NCBI RefSeq assembly: GCF_003336705.1
Contig: NZ_QMDL01000004.1
Span: 219,285-283,284 of the forward strand
Source: Marinobacter litoralis
GTDB taxonomy: Bacteria > Pseudomonadota > Gammaproteobacteria > Pseudomonadales > Oleiphilaceae
Direction of reading: 5' to 3'
DNA: 64,000 nucleotides
This document shows positions 40,842 through 51,128 of this stretch, one piece after another. Both the position numbers and the translations under genes were made by a program. The stretch's first letter is position 1. Every line of letters starts with the position of its first letter. The notes under the pieces were generated by a model. It did no database searches. It was not told where the DNA came from and saw nothing but the letters and a program-made list of their open reading frames with translations.

Positions 40842-43800
40842 TTAATCATAGACCAGTTCTACGGCTTGGTCGCCCACCAGGTGCTTCAGTTCAAATAGAA
40901 GATCGTCATCCGGCTGGACCCGCCAGGACTCCCCTAACTCGATGCGCGTGCGGGCTTCTCCACTGCTGTACTCAATCCATATCGGGCTACCGTCGTTACG
41001 GAAAGGCCGCAGTGTGTCGTCTAACTTGTCCAACAGACCATTTTGTAATTGGTCAGCGTGCAACTCCAATCGAATGCCCCGGCTGAACTGCTGCCGCGCT
41101 GTGGCCACGTCTGTGACTGAGCTAACGCGCATTTTCATCTGACCTGAGTAATCGTCGTGGCTGACCTGCCCTTCCAGCACAATGACTTGATCCGATTGCA
41201 GCAACTCCCGGTTTTCGAAATAGGCCTCGGAAAACAGGGTGGCTTCAATCCGGGCGCTTCGGTCATCCAAGGTGATGAAGCACATGGTTGAACCTGTGCG
41301 GGTTTTCATGGTGCGCTGCGCGACCACCAAACCCGCCACTCGCTGAGGCGACTTGTTGGGCTTCAGATCCGAAATCGACGAGCGCACAAACCGTCGCACC
41401 TCTTTCTCGTACTCATCAAAAGGGTGGCCGGTAAGATAAATACCCAGCGTATCTTTTTCACCTTTCAGCCGTTGCTTTTCGGGCCATTCGCGTACATCGG
41501 CCACGTCGGCATAAACGTCTTCATCGTCGCCGCCACCGAGCATTTCGCCAAACATATCTACCATGCCTACGGCATCGTTCCGAGACTGCTGGCCGGCCTG
41601 CTGAATGGCTTTATCGATACTCGCCATCAGCTGAGCCCGCGTAGCTCCGAGCTTGTCCATAGCACCGGCGCGAATCAACGCTTCCATGGCACGCTTGTTA
41701 ACTTTCTTCAAATCCACCCGGCGAGCAAAATCGAAAATATCCTGGAACGGGCCACCTTCTTTTGCGGCCGCAACGACACTTTCGATAGGACCTTCACCCA
41801 AGCCTTTGATCGCGCCCAAGCCGTAAACAATCTGGCCGTCATCGTTGACGGTGAAGGTGTACTCGGAACGGCTGACGTCTGGCACCAACAGGTCCAGCTT
41901 CATGTTCCGGCATTCTTCGACCAGCGTGACCACCTTATCGGTGTTCTGCATATCCGCAGTCAGTACCGCGGCCATAAACTCAGCCGGGTAATGGGCCTTC
42001 ATCCAAAGGGTCTGATACGACACCAAGGCGTAAGCTGCGGAGTGGGATTTGTTAAAACCGTAGCCGGCGAATTTCTCAACCAAGTCAAAGATGTTCTCGG
42101 CCAGCGTTTTATCAATGCCGTTGTTGGCACAACCCTCCAGAAAAGAGGCCTTCTGTTTGGCCATTTCTTCGGGCTTTTTCTTACCCATCGCCCGCCGAAG
42201 CATGTCGGCGCCACCCAGGGTGTAGCCCGCCATCACCTGAGCGATCTGCATGACCTGCTCCTGATACAGGATAACCCCGTAAGTGGGCTCCAATACTGGT
42301 TTCAGGCCTTCATATTGATAATCCGGGTGCGGGTAGGACAGCGGTTGCCGGCCATGCTTCCGGTCGATAAAGTCGTCAACCATGCCCGATTGCAGCGGGC
42401 CCGGCCGGAACAGCGCCACCAGAGCGATCATATCTTCCAGCGAGTCTGGCTGCAGGCGACGAATCAGGTCTTTCATGCCTCGGGATTCAAGCTGGAAGAC
42501 CGCCGTTGTTTCAGCCTTTTTCAGCATGTCGAACGAGGCTTTGTCGTCCAGAGGAATCGTCGCTATATCAAGTTCCGGCTCCCCGCGCTTTTCACGGCGC
42601 GGGTTAATCATGTGCAGAGCCCACTTGATGATGGTCAGGGTCCGCAGCCCCAAGAAGTCGAACTTCACCAACCCGGCTTCTTCAACGTCACCTTTATCGA
42701 ACTGGGTGACCAGACTTCCACCTTCGTCATCACAATACAGCGGCGAAAAATCCGTGATCTTGGTGGGCGCGATAACGACGCCCCCGGCGTGCTTACCGGC
42801 GTTCCGGCACACACCCTCAAGTTTAAGAGCCATTTCCCAGATTTCCTGGGCCTCTTCGTCCTGCTCCAGAAATTCCTTGAGCTGGGGCTCCTGCTCAATC
42901 GCTTTGTTCAGAGTCATACCTACTTCGAACGGAATCAGCTTGGACAGCTTATCCGCCAGCCCGTAGGACTTACCCTGCACACGCGCTACATCTCGCACCA
43001 CCGCCTTCGCCGCCATGGTACCGAAGGTAATAATCTGCGAAACCGCTTCACGGCCATATTTCTGGGCGGTGTATTCGATAACCCGGTCACGGCCCTCCAT
43101 GCAAAAGTCGACGTCGAAGTCGGGCATGGATACCCGCTCCGGGTTCAGGAACCGCTCAAACAGCAAATCGTATTCAAGGGGGTCCAGATCGGTAATCAAC
43201 AACACATAAGCGACCAGCGAGCCGGCACCGGAACCCCGCCCCGGCCCAACGGGCACGCCGTTATTCTTGGCCCACTTGATGAAGTCCATAACGATCAGGA
43301 AGTAACCCGGGAACCCCATCTGGATGATGATGTCGAGCTCAAATTTCAGCCGCTCCTCATAAACCGCCCGTTTTTGATCGTATTCCGGATCATCTTTGCT
43401 GAGAATCGTCTCCAGCCGCATTTCCAGGCCTTCTTCCGACACTTTGCGGAAGTAATCGTCCATGGTCATGCCATCCGGGATCGGATAGTTCGGCAGGAAG
43501 TATTCACCCAGCCGCACCTTCACTGAGCAACGGCGAGCGATTTCGACGGTGTTTTCGATGGCTTCGGGAATGTCGGAAAACAGTTCGATCATTTCCTCGG
43601 CGCTGCGCAGGTATTGCCGGTCACTGAACCGGCGATCACGACGCGGGTCGTCCAAAGTGCGACTTTCACCAATGCAGACCCGGGCTTCATGGGCCTCAAA
43701 GTCGTCGGCAGTCAGGAAGTGCACATCGTTGGTCGCCACAACGGGCAGGCCCATTTCAGCTGCCAGTTCAACGCTCAGGTGCAGGCAATCTTCATCACCG

Positions 43801-44324
43801 GCCCGATCCGTACGCTGCAATTCCAGGTAATAGCTGCCGGGGTACAAGTCTTTCCAATACTGCGCGCGCTCTCGCGCCAAATCTGGTTTGTCAGCCAGCA
43901 AGGCTTTTCCTACGTCGCCCATTTTTGCGCCGGACAACGCGATCAAGCCACCTGCGCGAGCCTCCAACCATTCTTTTCTGACAATCGGTTTGCCGTACTT
44001 CTGGCCTTCGGTATAACCCAGAGAAATGATTTCGGTCAGATGCAGGTAGCCGTCGTTATCGCGTGCGAGCAACGTCAAACGGAACGGATTTTCGGGCTCA
44101 TCCGGGTTTTCCAGCCACAGGTCGGCACCGATGATCGGTTTGATGCCTGCGCCCATGGCACCTTGATAAAAGCGAACCAAGGAGCACATATTGGACTGTT
44201 CAGTCAGCCCGACCGCAGGCATACCCAGTTCAGCCACTCGGCTGATCAGTGGTTTGACCCTAACCAGGCCATCCACCATGGAATATTCGGAGTGTACGCG
44301 CAGGTGTACGAAAGTATTTGCCAT
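40842..44324 (-). CDS. dnaE: DNA polymerase III subunit alpha
   Basis: Replicative polymerase catalytic subunit. The 1160-residue protein has the PHP domain ([20 protein letters not shown]), the palm with the two catalytic Asp residues in [12 protein letters not shown] (about 399-409) and the earlier [16 protein letters not shown], the tandem fingers region, a helix-hairpin-helix near [13 protein letters not shown], and a C-terminal OB domain ([24 protein letters not shown]). It is followed by a beta-clamp-binding region in the last third. ATG 44324 is 2 nt after the TlpA-like gene stop; the longer TTG start is rejected. Confidence 0.98.
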   Translation of the reverse strand: MANTFVHLRVHSEYSMVDGLVRVKPLISRVAELGMPAVGLTEQSNMCSLVRFYQGAMGAGIKPIIGADLWLENPDEPENPFRLTLLARDNDGYLHLTEIISLGYTEGQKYGKPIVRKEWLEARAGGLIALSGAKMGDVGKALLADKPDLARERAQYWKDLYPGSYYLELQRTDRAGDEDCLHLSVELAAEMGLPVVATNDVHFLTADDFEAHEARVCIGESRTLDDPRRDRRFSDRQYLRSAEEMIELFSDIPEAIENTVEIARRCSVKVRLGEYFLPNYPIPDGMTMDDYFRKVSEEGLEMRLETILSKDDPEYDQKRAVYEERLKFELDIIIQMGFPGYFLIVMDFIKWAKNNGVPVGPGRGSGAGSLVAYVLLITDLDPLEYDLLFERFLNPERVSMPDFDVDFCMEGRDRVIEYTAQKYGREAVSQIITFGTMAAKAVVRDVARVQGKSYGLADKLSKLIPFEVGMTLNKAIEQEPQLKEFLEQDEEAQEIWEMALKLEGVCRNAGKHAGGVVIAPTKITDFSPLYCDDEGGSLVTQFDKGDVEEAGLVKFDFLGLRTLTIIKWALHMINPRREKRGEPELDIATIPLDDKASFDMLKKAETTAVFQLESRGMKDLIRRLQPDSLEDMIALVALFRPGPLQSGMVDDFIDRKHGRQPLSYPHPDYQYEGLKPVLEPTYGVILYQEQVMQIAQVMAGYTLGGADMLRRAMGKKKPEEMAKQKASFLEGCANNGIDKTLAENIFDLVEKFAGYGFNKSHSAAYALVSYQTLWMKAHYPAEFMAAVLTADMQNTDKVVTLVEECRNMKLDLLVPDVSRSEYTFTVNDDGQIVYGLGAIKGLGEGPIESVVAAAKEGGPFQDIFDFARRVDLKKVNKRAMEALIRAGAMDKLGATRAQLMASIDKAIQQAGQQSRNDAVGMVDMFGEMLGGGDDEDVYADVADVREWPEKQRLKGEKDTLGIYLTGHPFDEYEKEVRRFVRSSISDLKPNKSPQRVAGLVVAQRTMKTRTGSTMCFITLDDRSARIEATLFSEAYFENRELLQSDQVIVLEGQVSHDDYSGQMKMRVSSVTDVATARQQFSRGIRLELHADQLQNGLLDKLDDTLRPFRNDGSPIWIEYSSGEARTRIELGESWRVQPDDDLLFELKHLVGDQAVELVYD

Positions 44325-44326
44325 GT

Positions 44327-44818
44327 TCAATTGCCGATCACTGTGCGGATATCATCTTCGGTTTGAGGGCCAAAGCGCGTCTCGATGAGCTCACCGCCCG
44401 GGCCAACAATAAAGGTAGCAGGAAGGGCTACCGGCATATTCCAGCCAAACACTGGCGCGGGGTCTTTCGCCAGCATGGTGTATTCGATCCCCATTCGCGC
44501 CCCTAGATCCCGCAAAGACTCACCTTCGATGCCATCAAAATTAACGCCCAAAACGGTAATATCCGGCGCTTTGTCGAGCTGGTTCAATTCAGGGATTTCC
44601 TCAAGGCAGGGCTTGCACCATTCGGCCCAATAATTCACCAGCACCCATTGCCCGCGATAGCTGTCCCAGCTTTTGAGGGTGCCATCGGCTTTCTCCAGCT
44701 CCACTTTACTGCAACCAGAGAGAGCCAACCCCGCACTCAGCACCAGCAATGCTAACCAACGTGGCTGAGATAAAGACGAGGCGATTCGTGGAATGGACAA
44801 GTACCGAGGGTACTGCAA
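44327..44818 (-). CDS. TlpA-family thiol:disulfide lipoprotein
   Basis: Periplasmic thioredoxin-fold protein anchored as a lipoprotein. With TTG 44818 as start the product is 163 residues: a signal peptide with lipobox LSGC (Cys 36), then the redox motif WAEWCKPC (Cys 68 and Cys 71) and the cis-Pro loop [14 protein letters not shown]. The TTG is chosen because GGAGG lies seven bases upstream; a longer TTG reading to 44860 has no such site. Partners are not encoded nearby, so it may act in cytochrome c maturation or general reduction. It is transcribed directly ahead of dnaE with only two bases between, which suggests dnaE shares its promoter. Confidence 0.88.
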   Translation of the reverse strand: MQYPRYLSIPRIASSLSQPRWLALLVLSAGLALSGCSKVELEKADGTLKSWDSYRGQWVLVNYWAEWCKPCLEEIPELNQLDKAPDITVLGVNFDGIEGESLRDLGARMGIEYTMLAKDPAPVFGWNMPVALPATFIVGPGGELIETRFGPQTEDDIRTVIGN

Positions 44819-44885
44819 GGGATTTCCTCCTGTTAGACTACGCCCCAAAATAGACCGCAATCACAACTGTTAATCGAGCATGACC

Positions 44886-45239
44886 ATGACAGAACAAACC
44901 CGTATTTTCCATAACCCACGGTGCTCAAAATCACGTCAGACCCTTGAGCTACTTGAGCAAAAAGGCATCGAACCGGAGATTATACGCTACCTGGAGACAC
45001 CTCCGACAGAGCAAGAGCTATTACATATTCTTGATTTACTGGGATGCGAACCCCGGGAGCTCATGCGCACCAAAGAACCCGAATACAAAGAACAGAACCT
45101 GGCCAACCCCGAGTTGACCCGTGAGCAGCTGGTTCAAGCGATGGTAGCCACCCCCAAGCTTATTGAGCGCCCCATCGTTCTTGCGAACAACAAAGCCGCC
45201 ATCGGCCGCCCGCCAGAAACTGTACTGGATATCCTTTAA
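44886..45239 (+). CDS. arsC: Arsenate reductase (glutaredoxin type), ArsC family
   Basis: A 117-residue thioredoxin-fold reductase of the ArsC family. The catalytic motif IFHNPRCSKSRQTLELLE has Cys 13, and the conserved C-terminal ATPKLIERPIV with Arg and VGRPP-like IGRPPETVLDIL follow. No other arsenic genes (arsB, arsR, arsH) are nearby, so a YffB/Spx-like role in general redox metabolism is equally possible. ATG 44886 gives the usual N-terminus with GAG seven bases upstream; ATG 44880 adds MT. It is divergent from the TlpA-like gene. Confidence 0.9.
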   Translation: MTEQTRIFHNPRCSKSRQTLELLEQKGIEPEIIRYLETPPTEQELLHILDLLGCEPRELMRTKEPEYKEQNLANPELTREQLVQAMVATPKLIERPIVLANNKAAIGRPPETVLDIL

Positions 45240-45869
<630 letters not shown>

Positions 45870-45903
45870 TTCTTACAACGACGCTAAATATCCGGAACCT
45901 TTT

Positions 45904-46263
45904 ATGCTTCATAATGAAAAAGCCAAAACCACTGCACGCGTAACCAGCGGGCTCTACCTCGCCGTATTGGCTACACTGGTTCTGACCACGTTCTACCCTG
46001 CGCCGGTTGAGGGAGTTTCCATCGGTCTGATGTTGTCGGTCAAATTGTTACCTTTGCTGGCGTTTATTGTTCCCGTATTCCGTGGTCACAATCGCGGTTA
46101 TATCTGGATGTCGTTTGTGCTGATTTTTTACTTCACCCAAGCGGTGGTATCCGCTTGGCTTAGCGAAGGCGCACTCGGGCCTGTCATCATGACAGTACTA
46201 ACGTTCCTGCTGTTCACCGTTGCCATGATGCATTTGAAAGTGAACCGCGCGGTTGCCGCCTAA
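45904..46263 (+). CDS. DUF2069 membrane protein
   Basis: A 119-residue integral membrane protein of DUF2069 with four predicted helices, including VTSGLYLAVLATLVLTTF, LLPLLAFIVPVF and MSFVLIFYFTQAVVSAWL. The function is unknown, but members are usually encoded next to wrbA as here. The start ATG 45904 is 34 bp past the wrbA stop; a longer in-frame start at 45829 overlaps wrbA and adds unrelated residues. The family is recognised by pattern and synteny. Confidence 0.85.
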   Translation: MLHNEKAKTTARVTSGLYLAVLATLVLTTFYPAPVEGVSIGLMLSVKLLPLLAFIVPVFRGHNRGYIWMSFVLIFYFTQAVVSAWLSEGALGPVIMTVLTFLLFTVAMMHLKVNRAVAA

Positions 46264-46289
46264 CGCACCCCATTTGAGAGGCAATACGG

Positions 46290-48095
46290 ATGGCTGATCA
46301 AACACTCGCAATGCCAGCGCCACCCCACCACCGCACACTCACACTGAGAGATGTGTGCACTGCACTGGTGGAAAGCGAGGAAATCAGCCAACAGGATGCC
46401 GAAAAAGTGCTGACGGCCAACCTGGGCTCGGCCTCAGAAGGCGCAAACAAAACGCCCAGGCACCCTCTCGAACTAGTCGCCATTGCAGGCCTGAGCAGCC
46501 AAATCGACGGGCGCACGCTGGATCTGGAACGTTTGACCCACTGGCTGGCAACCTGGGGACAGCAAACCTACTACCACATAGACCCTCTGAAAATTGACAC
46601 TCCGGCCATTGCCCAGGTTATGTCGTATGCATTCGCCCAGCGCCACGGCATTCTGGCGGTCGAGATCACCAACGACGAAGTGGTGATTGCCAGCAGCGAA
46701 CCGTTCAAGCGAGAGTGGGAGAGCAACCTTCGCCAGGCTGTTCGTAAAGACATTCGACGCGTGGTCGCCAATCCGGAAGCTATTCGCCGGTATACCGTCG
46801 AGTTTTACCAACTTGCGGCCTCGGTCAGCAAAGCCGGTGGCGGAAAAAAAGCGGGGCCGGCCGGCAACCAGAATTTGGAACAACTGCTGGACCTAGGCTC
46901 CAGCGATAACCCCGATGCCAATGACCAACATGTGGTCAAAATTGTCGATTGGCTGTTGCAGTATGCCTTTGAGCAGCGAGCATCGGATATCCATATCGAG
47001 CCTCGGCGGTCCGTGACGCAAGTGCGGTTTCGCATCGATGGTGTGCTGCATAATGTCTACGAATTCCCCGAGCATGTCGGCACCGCCATCACCAGTCGCC
47101 TGAAAATTCTGGGCCGTTTGAACGTTGCCGAAAAAAGGCGACCGCAAGACGGGCGCATTAAAACCCGCAAACCCGACAATCGGGAAGTCGAACTTCGCTT
47201 AGCCACCATGCCCACCGCCTTTGGCGAAAAAATGGTGATGCGAATCTTTGATCCGGAAGTGCTGCTGAAATCGTTTGAACAGCTCGGTTTCAGCAAGGAA
47301 GACCGCAGCCGATGGCACAGCATCACCTCACGCCCTCACGGCATTGTGCTGGTGACCGGCCCCACAGGCTCAGGCAAAACCACGACACTGTACTCTACCC
47401 TGAAGCAGCTGGCCTCGCCGGAACTGAACATTTGTACCATTGAAGACCCGATTGAAATGGTGGAGCCTGCATTCAATCAGATGCAAGTCCAGACCAACAT
47501 CGACCTCACTTTCGCCCGCGGCGTAAGAGCACTTCTCCGCCAAGACCCTGACATCATCATGATCGGTGAGATACGGGACTTAGAAACCGCCGAAATGGCG
47601 GTACAAGCCGCTCTGACTGGCCACTTGGTGCTATCGACATTGCACACCAATGACGCGCCAAGCGCGATTACCCGTTTAATGGAACTGGGCATCCCACCCT
47701 ACCTGATCCGGGCCACGGTGCTCGGTGTCATGGCGCAGCGTTTAACCCGCAATCTTTGCCCGCACTGCAAGCAACCGAGCGAAGCCGACGAGCAAGCCTG
47801 GCAAACGCTGACCCGCCCGTGGAAAGCACCGGCACCTAAGCAATTTTTCCACCCGGTAGGCTGTCTGGAGTGCCGCAATACGGGCTACATGGGGCGCTCA
47901 GGGGTTTACGAAATCATGACGATGTCCGATAACCTGACCCACCAGATAACCGATCGCTGCGAGTTGGAAGCCCTGAGACGGGACGCTTACAAAGAAGGCA
48001 TGAAATCGCTCAGGTTAAGCGGTGCCCAGAAGGTAGCAGCCGGGCAAACCACGGTTGAAGAAATCCTTCGGGTAACGCCGGAAAGCCAGCGCTAA
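46290..48095 (+). CDS. Orphan GspE/PilB/PulE-type ATPase
   Basis: A 601-residue secretion/pilus ATPase. There is an N-terminal T2SSE-N-like domain (about 45-180), then the assembly-ATPase core: DIHIEPRRSVTQVRFRIDG, Walker A GPTGSGKTTTLYSTL from residue 357, the Asp box TIEDPIEM, Walker B MIGEIRDLETAEMAV and the His box LSTLHTND. A tetracysteine zinc element is present (CPHC near 490, CLEC near 525). No other pilus or type II secretion genes lie nearby. It could energise a machine encoded elsewhere, or be a stand-alone regulator. AGAGG precedes the ATG. Its stop touches the DUF3080 stop. Confidence 0.92.
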   Translation: MADQTLAMPAPPHHRTLTLRDVCTALVESEEISQQDAEKVLTANLGSASEGANKTPRHPLELVAIAGLSSQIDGRTLDLERLTHWLATWGQQTYYHIDPLKIDTPAIAQVMSYAFAQRHGILAVEITNDEVVIASSEPFKREWESNLRQAVRKDIRRVVANPEAIRRYTVEFYQLAASVSKAGGGKKAGPAGNQNLEQLLDLGSSDNPDANDQHVVKIVDWLLQYAFEQRASDIHIEPRRSVTQVRFRIDGVLHNVYEFPEHVGTAITSRLKILGRLNVAEKRRPQDGRIKTRKPDNREVELRLATMPTAFGEKMVMRIFDPEVLLKSFEQLGFSKEDRSRWHSITSRPHGIVLVTGPTGSGKTTTLYSTLKQLASPELNICTIEDPIEMVEPAFNQMQVQTNIDLTFARGVRALLRQDPDIIMIGEIRDLETAEMAVQAALTGHLVLSTLHTNDAPSAITRLMELGIPPYLIRATVLGVMAQRLTRNLCPHCKQPSEADEQAWQTLTRPWKAPAPKQFFHPVGCLECRNTGYMGRSGVYEIMTMSDNLTHQITDRCELEALRRDAYKEGMKSLRLSGAQKVAAGQTTVEEILRVTPESQR

Positions 48096-49160
48096 TCAGG
48101 CTCCGGGCCGCAGGCCACACTGGGCCAACAAGTCCTGCCAGTGCCGGGTATGGCGCATCATCGCCTGGTCCAGTTCGCGCCATAGGCTACCGCCGGAATC
48201 CTCCGACAGATGCCGGCTATACCAGCTATCGAACGCCTCCGGAATCACTCCTTTTTGCTGTTCGGCCAGACGGGCAAAGCCACGAATCAAACTGTCCCGA
48301 GCCCGGCTAACGGCGCTCATATAGGGCTGAACCTCGCCGATATAGATCTTGAAAAAGAAACTCTGAACGATGTTGGACTGATTGTTGGACTTACCGTTTA
48401 AACATAACGGTCGCCCTTCAAGCCTACTCCGCAGTGTTTCTGTGCCCGAGTTCAGCGTCGCAATCAACAAACGTGCACTGTTAATCACCTGCCCCGCCAG
48501 AAACTGCGCTTGCCAGCGCTGGTGTATCTGCCCGAGATCACTCAACGGTACGCCCAGTTTTTGGTTGTTCAGAGCTTTGACAATCTCGTTCAGTTGATCC
48601 AGATCCAGAGCCAGGTCGGTCAGCGCATTCTGCTCGGCCGCCACGGGGTAGTAGCCTTTCGACAAGGTAAACAGTTTTTCAATCTCTTCGGTGCCCCACG
48701 TGGCATTCCATACCGCCAGCGAAAGCGTCTCGCGCTTGCTTGCAACGGCTTGCTCGAGCGTGGCCTGCAATTCCGCGTCGTCAATCTGTTGCACGCAACG
48801 TTCCGCGCTTTGGATAAAACGAATTTCATATCGCAGACGGTTGATTGGCTGCATCACCCGGCCCATCACGGAATTTCTTTCACCCACCACGTATTGGAGT
48901 TCACAACCGTAAAGGGAAAGAAAATCGAGCATACCCAGCTCCAGCTCGGGAATCTGCAGAACACGGTCACGGCGCTTGGGGAGTGTGGTGGCGGGGGGCA
49001 ATTCTGAAGGCACGGAGGCTTCGGGGGCGTCGAGCACCCGGGCCAGCCGGCTCAGGTACTCGTCCATCATGGGTTCTGCCTCGGTGAACGGATTACATCC
49101 CGACAAAAGCAGAACAAGAAAACCCGGAATCAGCCATTGCGTTCTTCTGTCGCCGGGCAT
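48096..49160 (-). CDS. DUF3080 lipoprotein
   Basis: A 354-residue protein with a lipoprotein signal (lipobox LLSGC, Cys 22) and a DUF3080 domain, a family of unknown function in marine gammaproteobacteria. The domain includes RVLQIPELELGMLDFLSLYGCELQYVVGE split over two segments, IRFIQSAERC and KLGVPLSDLGQIH. The protein is expected to sit on the outer or inner membrane facing the periplasm. It is tail-to-tail with the ATPase gene and just downstream (12 bp) of mtnC on the same strand, so it may share the mtn transcript. Confidence 0.8.
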   Translation of the reverse strand: MPGDRRTQWLIPGFLVLLLSGCNPFTEAEPMMDEYLSRLARVLDAPEASVPSELPPATTLPKRRDRVLQIPELELGMLDFLSLYGCELQYVVGERNSVMGRVMQPINRLRYEIRFIQSAERCVQQIDDAELQATLEQAVASKRETLSLAVWNATWGTEEIEKLFTLSKGYYPVAAEQNALTDLALDLDQLNEIVKALNNQKLGVPLSDLGQIHQRWQAQFLAGQVINSARLLIATLNSGTETLRSRLEGRPLCLNGKSNNQSNIVQSFFFKIYIGEVQPYMSAVSRARDSLIRGFARLAEQQKGVIPEAFDSWYSRHLSEDSGGSLWRELDQAMMRHTRHWQDLLAQCGLRPGA

Positions 49161-49172
49161 CGTTTCTAGCTC

Positions 49173-49865
49173 CTAACGTTTGCGCAGGAGTGCATCAACC
49201 TCTGCAAAATTACGGGCGACAAAACGGTCAGTGTCAGGCAGATCACCTTCGCGGATCAGCCACGCCGTTTTCAAGCCTGCCTGTTCGGCCGCGTCGAGTT
49301 CCGCTTCAACATCCGACAGGAATAGCACCGTCTTGGGTTCAACGCCAAGCTCAGCCAGTATGTTGTGATAAGACTGGGCTTCTTTTTTGCCGCCCACCAT
49401 GGTGTCGAAGTAGCCGGAGAAGAACGGGGTGAAGTCACCTTCATTGCTGTGACCAAAAATCAGTTTCTGGGCTTTAACCGACCCGGATGAATACACGAAA
49501 AGCCTCAAACCACGGTCATGCCATCGCTGCAGGTAGTCCGCCGCGTCCGGGTAGATATGCCCTTTCAATTCACCGCTTCGGTAGCCCTGCTCCCAGATCA
49601 TTCCCTGGAGTGCCTTCAAGGAACCTTCTTTGCGATCTTCGGCAATCCAGTTTTGAAGCACATCAATCAACCCTTCAACATCTTTGCTATCGGTCCCGCT
49701 TTTTTCGGCCACGATCGCCAACTGCTCGGATACTGCACGAGTGGTGTGGTGATGCTCACGAATAAAATCCGGCAGATGCTTACTGGCGTAGGGAAACAGC
49801 TCGTCGTGTACAAACGAAATCGAGCTGGTGGTGCCTTCGATGTCGGTCAAAATAACGCGAATCAT
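49173..49865 (-). CDS. mtnC: Acireductone synthase (enolase-phosphatase E1)
   Basis: HAD-superfamily enzyme that enolises and dephosphorylates 2,3-diketo-5-methylthiopentyl-1-phosphate in methionine salvage. The 230-residue product starts with VILTDIEGTTSSISFVHDELFPYA (HAD motif I), followed by SSGSVKAQKLIFGHS (motif II) and LFLSDVEAELDAAEQAGLKTAW (motif IV). It overlaps mtnD by four bases, and together with mtnB converts methylthioribulose-1-phosphate toward methionine. MtnA and the phosphorylase or kinase are not in this window. Confidence 0.95.
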   Translation of the reverse strand: MIRVILTDIEGTTSSISFVHDELFPYASKHLPDFIREHHHTTRAVSEQLAIVAEKSGTDSKDVEGLIDVLQNWIAEDRKEGSLKALQGMIWEQGYRSGELKGHIYPDAADYLQRWHDRGLRLFVYSSGSVKAQKLIFGHSNEGDFTPFFSGYFDTMVGGKKEAQSYHNILAELGVEPKTVLFLSDVEAELDAAEQAGLKTAWLIREGDLPDTDRFVARNFAEVDALLRKR

Positions 49866-50422
49866 GCCTTCACTCCTGCCAAGGCCTCATACCTAGGTAT
49901 CTGTGCAGCAATATCTTCGCCGGTAAAGCTAGCCACCCACCCTTCGGGATTGGTAAACAAGCGAATACAGGTAAACTCCGGCTCTGCCCCCATATCAAAC
50001 CAGTGCCGGGTGCCATTAGGCACACTGATCAGGTCGTTTTTCTGACACATCACCGCGTAGATCTGATCGTCAAAATGCAGGTAAAACAACCCTTGGCCGC
50101 GCACAAAAAACCGCACTTCGTCTTCGCTGTGAGTGTGCTCGTCCAGAAACTTTTTACGAAGTTCGGTTTTCTGAGGATGGTCTGAGGTAAGGCTGACCAC
50201 GTCGGCTGTCTGGAAACCACACTCTTGCTTGAGCTGATTAACTTCGTCGGCATACACCGCCAAAATCTGCTCCTGACTGGCATCCGACGGAAGATCGCGG
50301 GTGGGCCAACGCTCAAAGCGGACACCTTGCTCCTTCAACGTGTCGCTAATCACTTGCGGATCAGACGTGACCGTATGAGCGGTGTCCGGCTGGTTCTGGT
50401 TGAAAATGCTCAGGGTCGTCAT
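49862..50422 (-). CDS. mtnD: Acireductone dioxygenase
   Basis: Cupin metalloenzyme that oxidises acireductone to 2-keto-4-methylthiobutyrate and formate (Fe form) or to other products (Ni form). The 186-residue protein has the metal-binding EHTHSEDEVRFFVRGQGLF with the two His and Glu ligands, a further His in TRHWFDMG, and the family start LSIFNQNQ. The ATG at 50422 overlaps the mtnB stop. It lies in the middle of mtnB-mtnD-mtnC. Confidence 0.95.
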   Translation of the reverse strand: MTTLSIFNQNQPDTAHTVTSDPQVISDTLKEQGVRFERWPTRDLPSDASQEQILAVYADEVNQLKQECGFQTADVVSLTSDHPQKTELRKKFLDEHTHSEDEVRFFVRGQGLFYLHFDDQIYAVMCQKNDLISVPNGTRHWFDMGAEPEFTCIRLFTNPEGWVASFTGEDIAAQIPRYEALAGVKA

Positions 50423-51045
50423 CGGCAGACTCTCATGGTTTCAAGTTCACATTCAAAAAGGAATTCAAACGCTTCCACATGACGAAGGCAATCCTCCATC
50501 GTCTCGCCCCAGGTATAAAGGCCGTGGCCCCGAATAAGATAACCTGGCTGCTCCGGGTGATGCTGGAACCACTCTCGAGTTCGTTCCGCCAGCGCCGGAA
50601 TATCCTGGGTGTTTTCAAAGACCGGAATTCTCAATCGGCCGTCGTGGCTGTCTACGCCCGGAAACGCCTTCTGCAGCTCATACCCTTCTACCTCAAACGG
50701 CGCACCGGCTTCAATCAACCGACTTAACACTGTCGCCTTTACGGAGTGCGTATGCAAGACAGCGCCGACATCCGGATAGATTTGGTAGAGAACGGTGTGC
50801 AAGAGAGTTTCAGCAGAAGATTTCGCATCGCTCTGGACAGGGTTGCCGTTAAGATCCACCACCATGACATCGTTGGTGGAGAGCCGTCCCTTATGCCGGC
50901 CCGATACGGTAATAGCAATATGGTCGGGATCTAGACGTGCGGAATAGTTGCTGCTGGTGGCGGGTGACCAGCCTCGATCGTAAAGAAAGCGCCCGGCATC
51001 AACAATGGCCTGAGCCGCTGTGGCGTATCGGGTTACATCAAACAT
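50419..51045 (-). CDS. mtnB: Methylthioribulose-1-phosphate dehydratase
   Basis: Zinc class II aldolase-fold dehydratase, the first of the three steps encoded here. The 208-residue product has GWSPATSSNYSARL, ITVSGRHKGRLSTNDVMVVDLNG split across the active site, the zinc motif LHTHSVKATVLS and IRGHGLYTWG. ATG 51045 (MFDVTRYATAAQAI) matches the family; an upstream in-frame start at 51096 adds 17 unrelated residues. It lies 83 bp after the end of the molybdenum hydroxylase gene on the same strand. Confidence 0.94.
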   Translation of the reverse strand: MFDVTRYATAAQAIVDAGRFLYDRGWSPATSSNYSARLDPDHIAITVSGRHKGRLSTNDVMVVDLNGNPVQSDAKSSAETLLHTVLYQIYPDVGAVLHTHSVKATVLSRLIEAGAPFEVEGYELQKAFPGVDSHDGRLRIPVFENTQDIPALAERTREWFQHHPEQPGYLIRGHGLYTWGETMEDCLRHVEAFEFLFECELETMRVCR

Positions 51046-51128
51046 TGGCTCACTCCCGGTTAGAGTTGGCCCTTCGGGGCGGATATCGGCCGCCATTATA
51101 GGGCGGCCGATCGCTCCGGCAAACCGCT

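Noticed and set aside
41424-43526. A 700-codon open frame on the plus strand opposite dnaE
   Set aside because: It lies entirely within dnaE, whose product matches DNA polymerase III alpha end to end. The antisense frame is rich in His, Gln and Arg, a by-product of codon bias, and resembles no family.
44886-45239. Arsenic resistance operon
   Set aside because: Only arsC is present; there is no ArsR, ArsB/Acr3 or ArsH gene, and the neighbours are wrbA and DUF2069.
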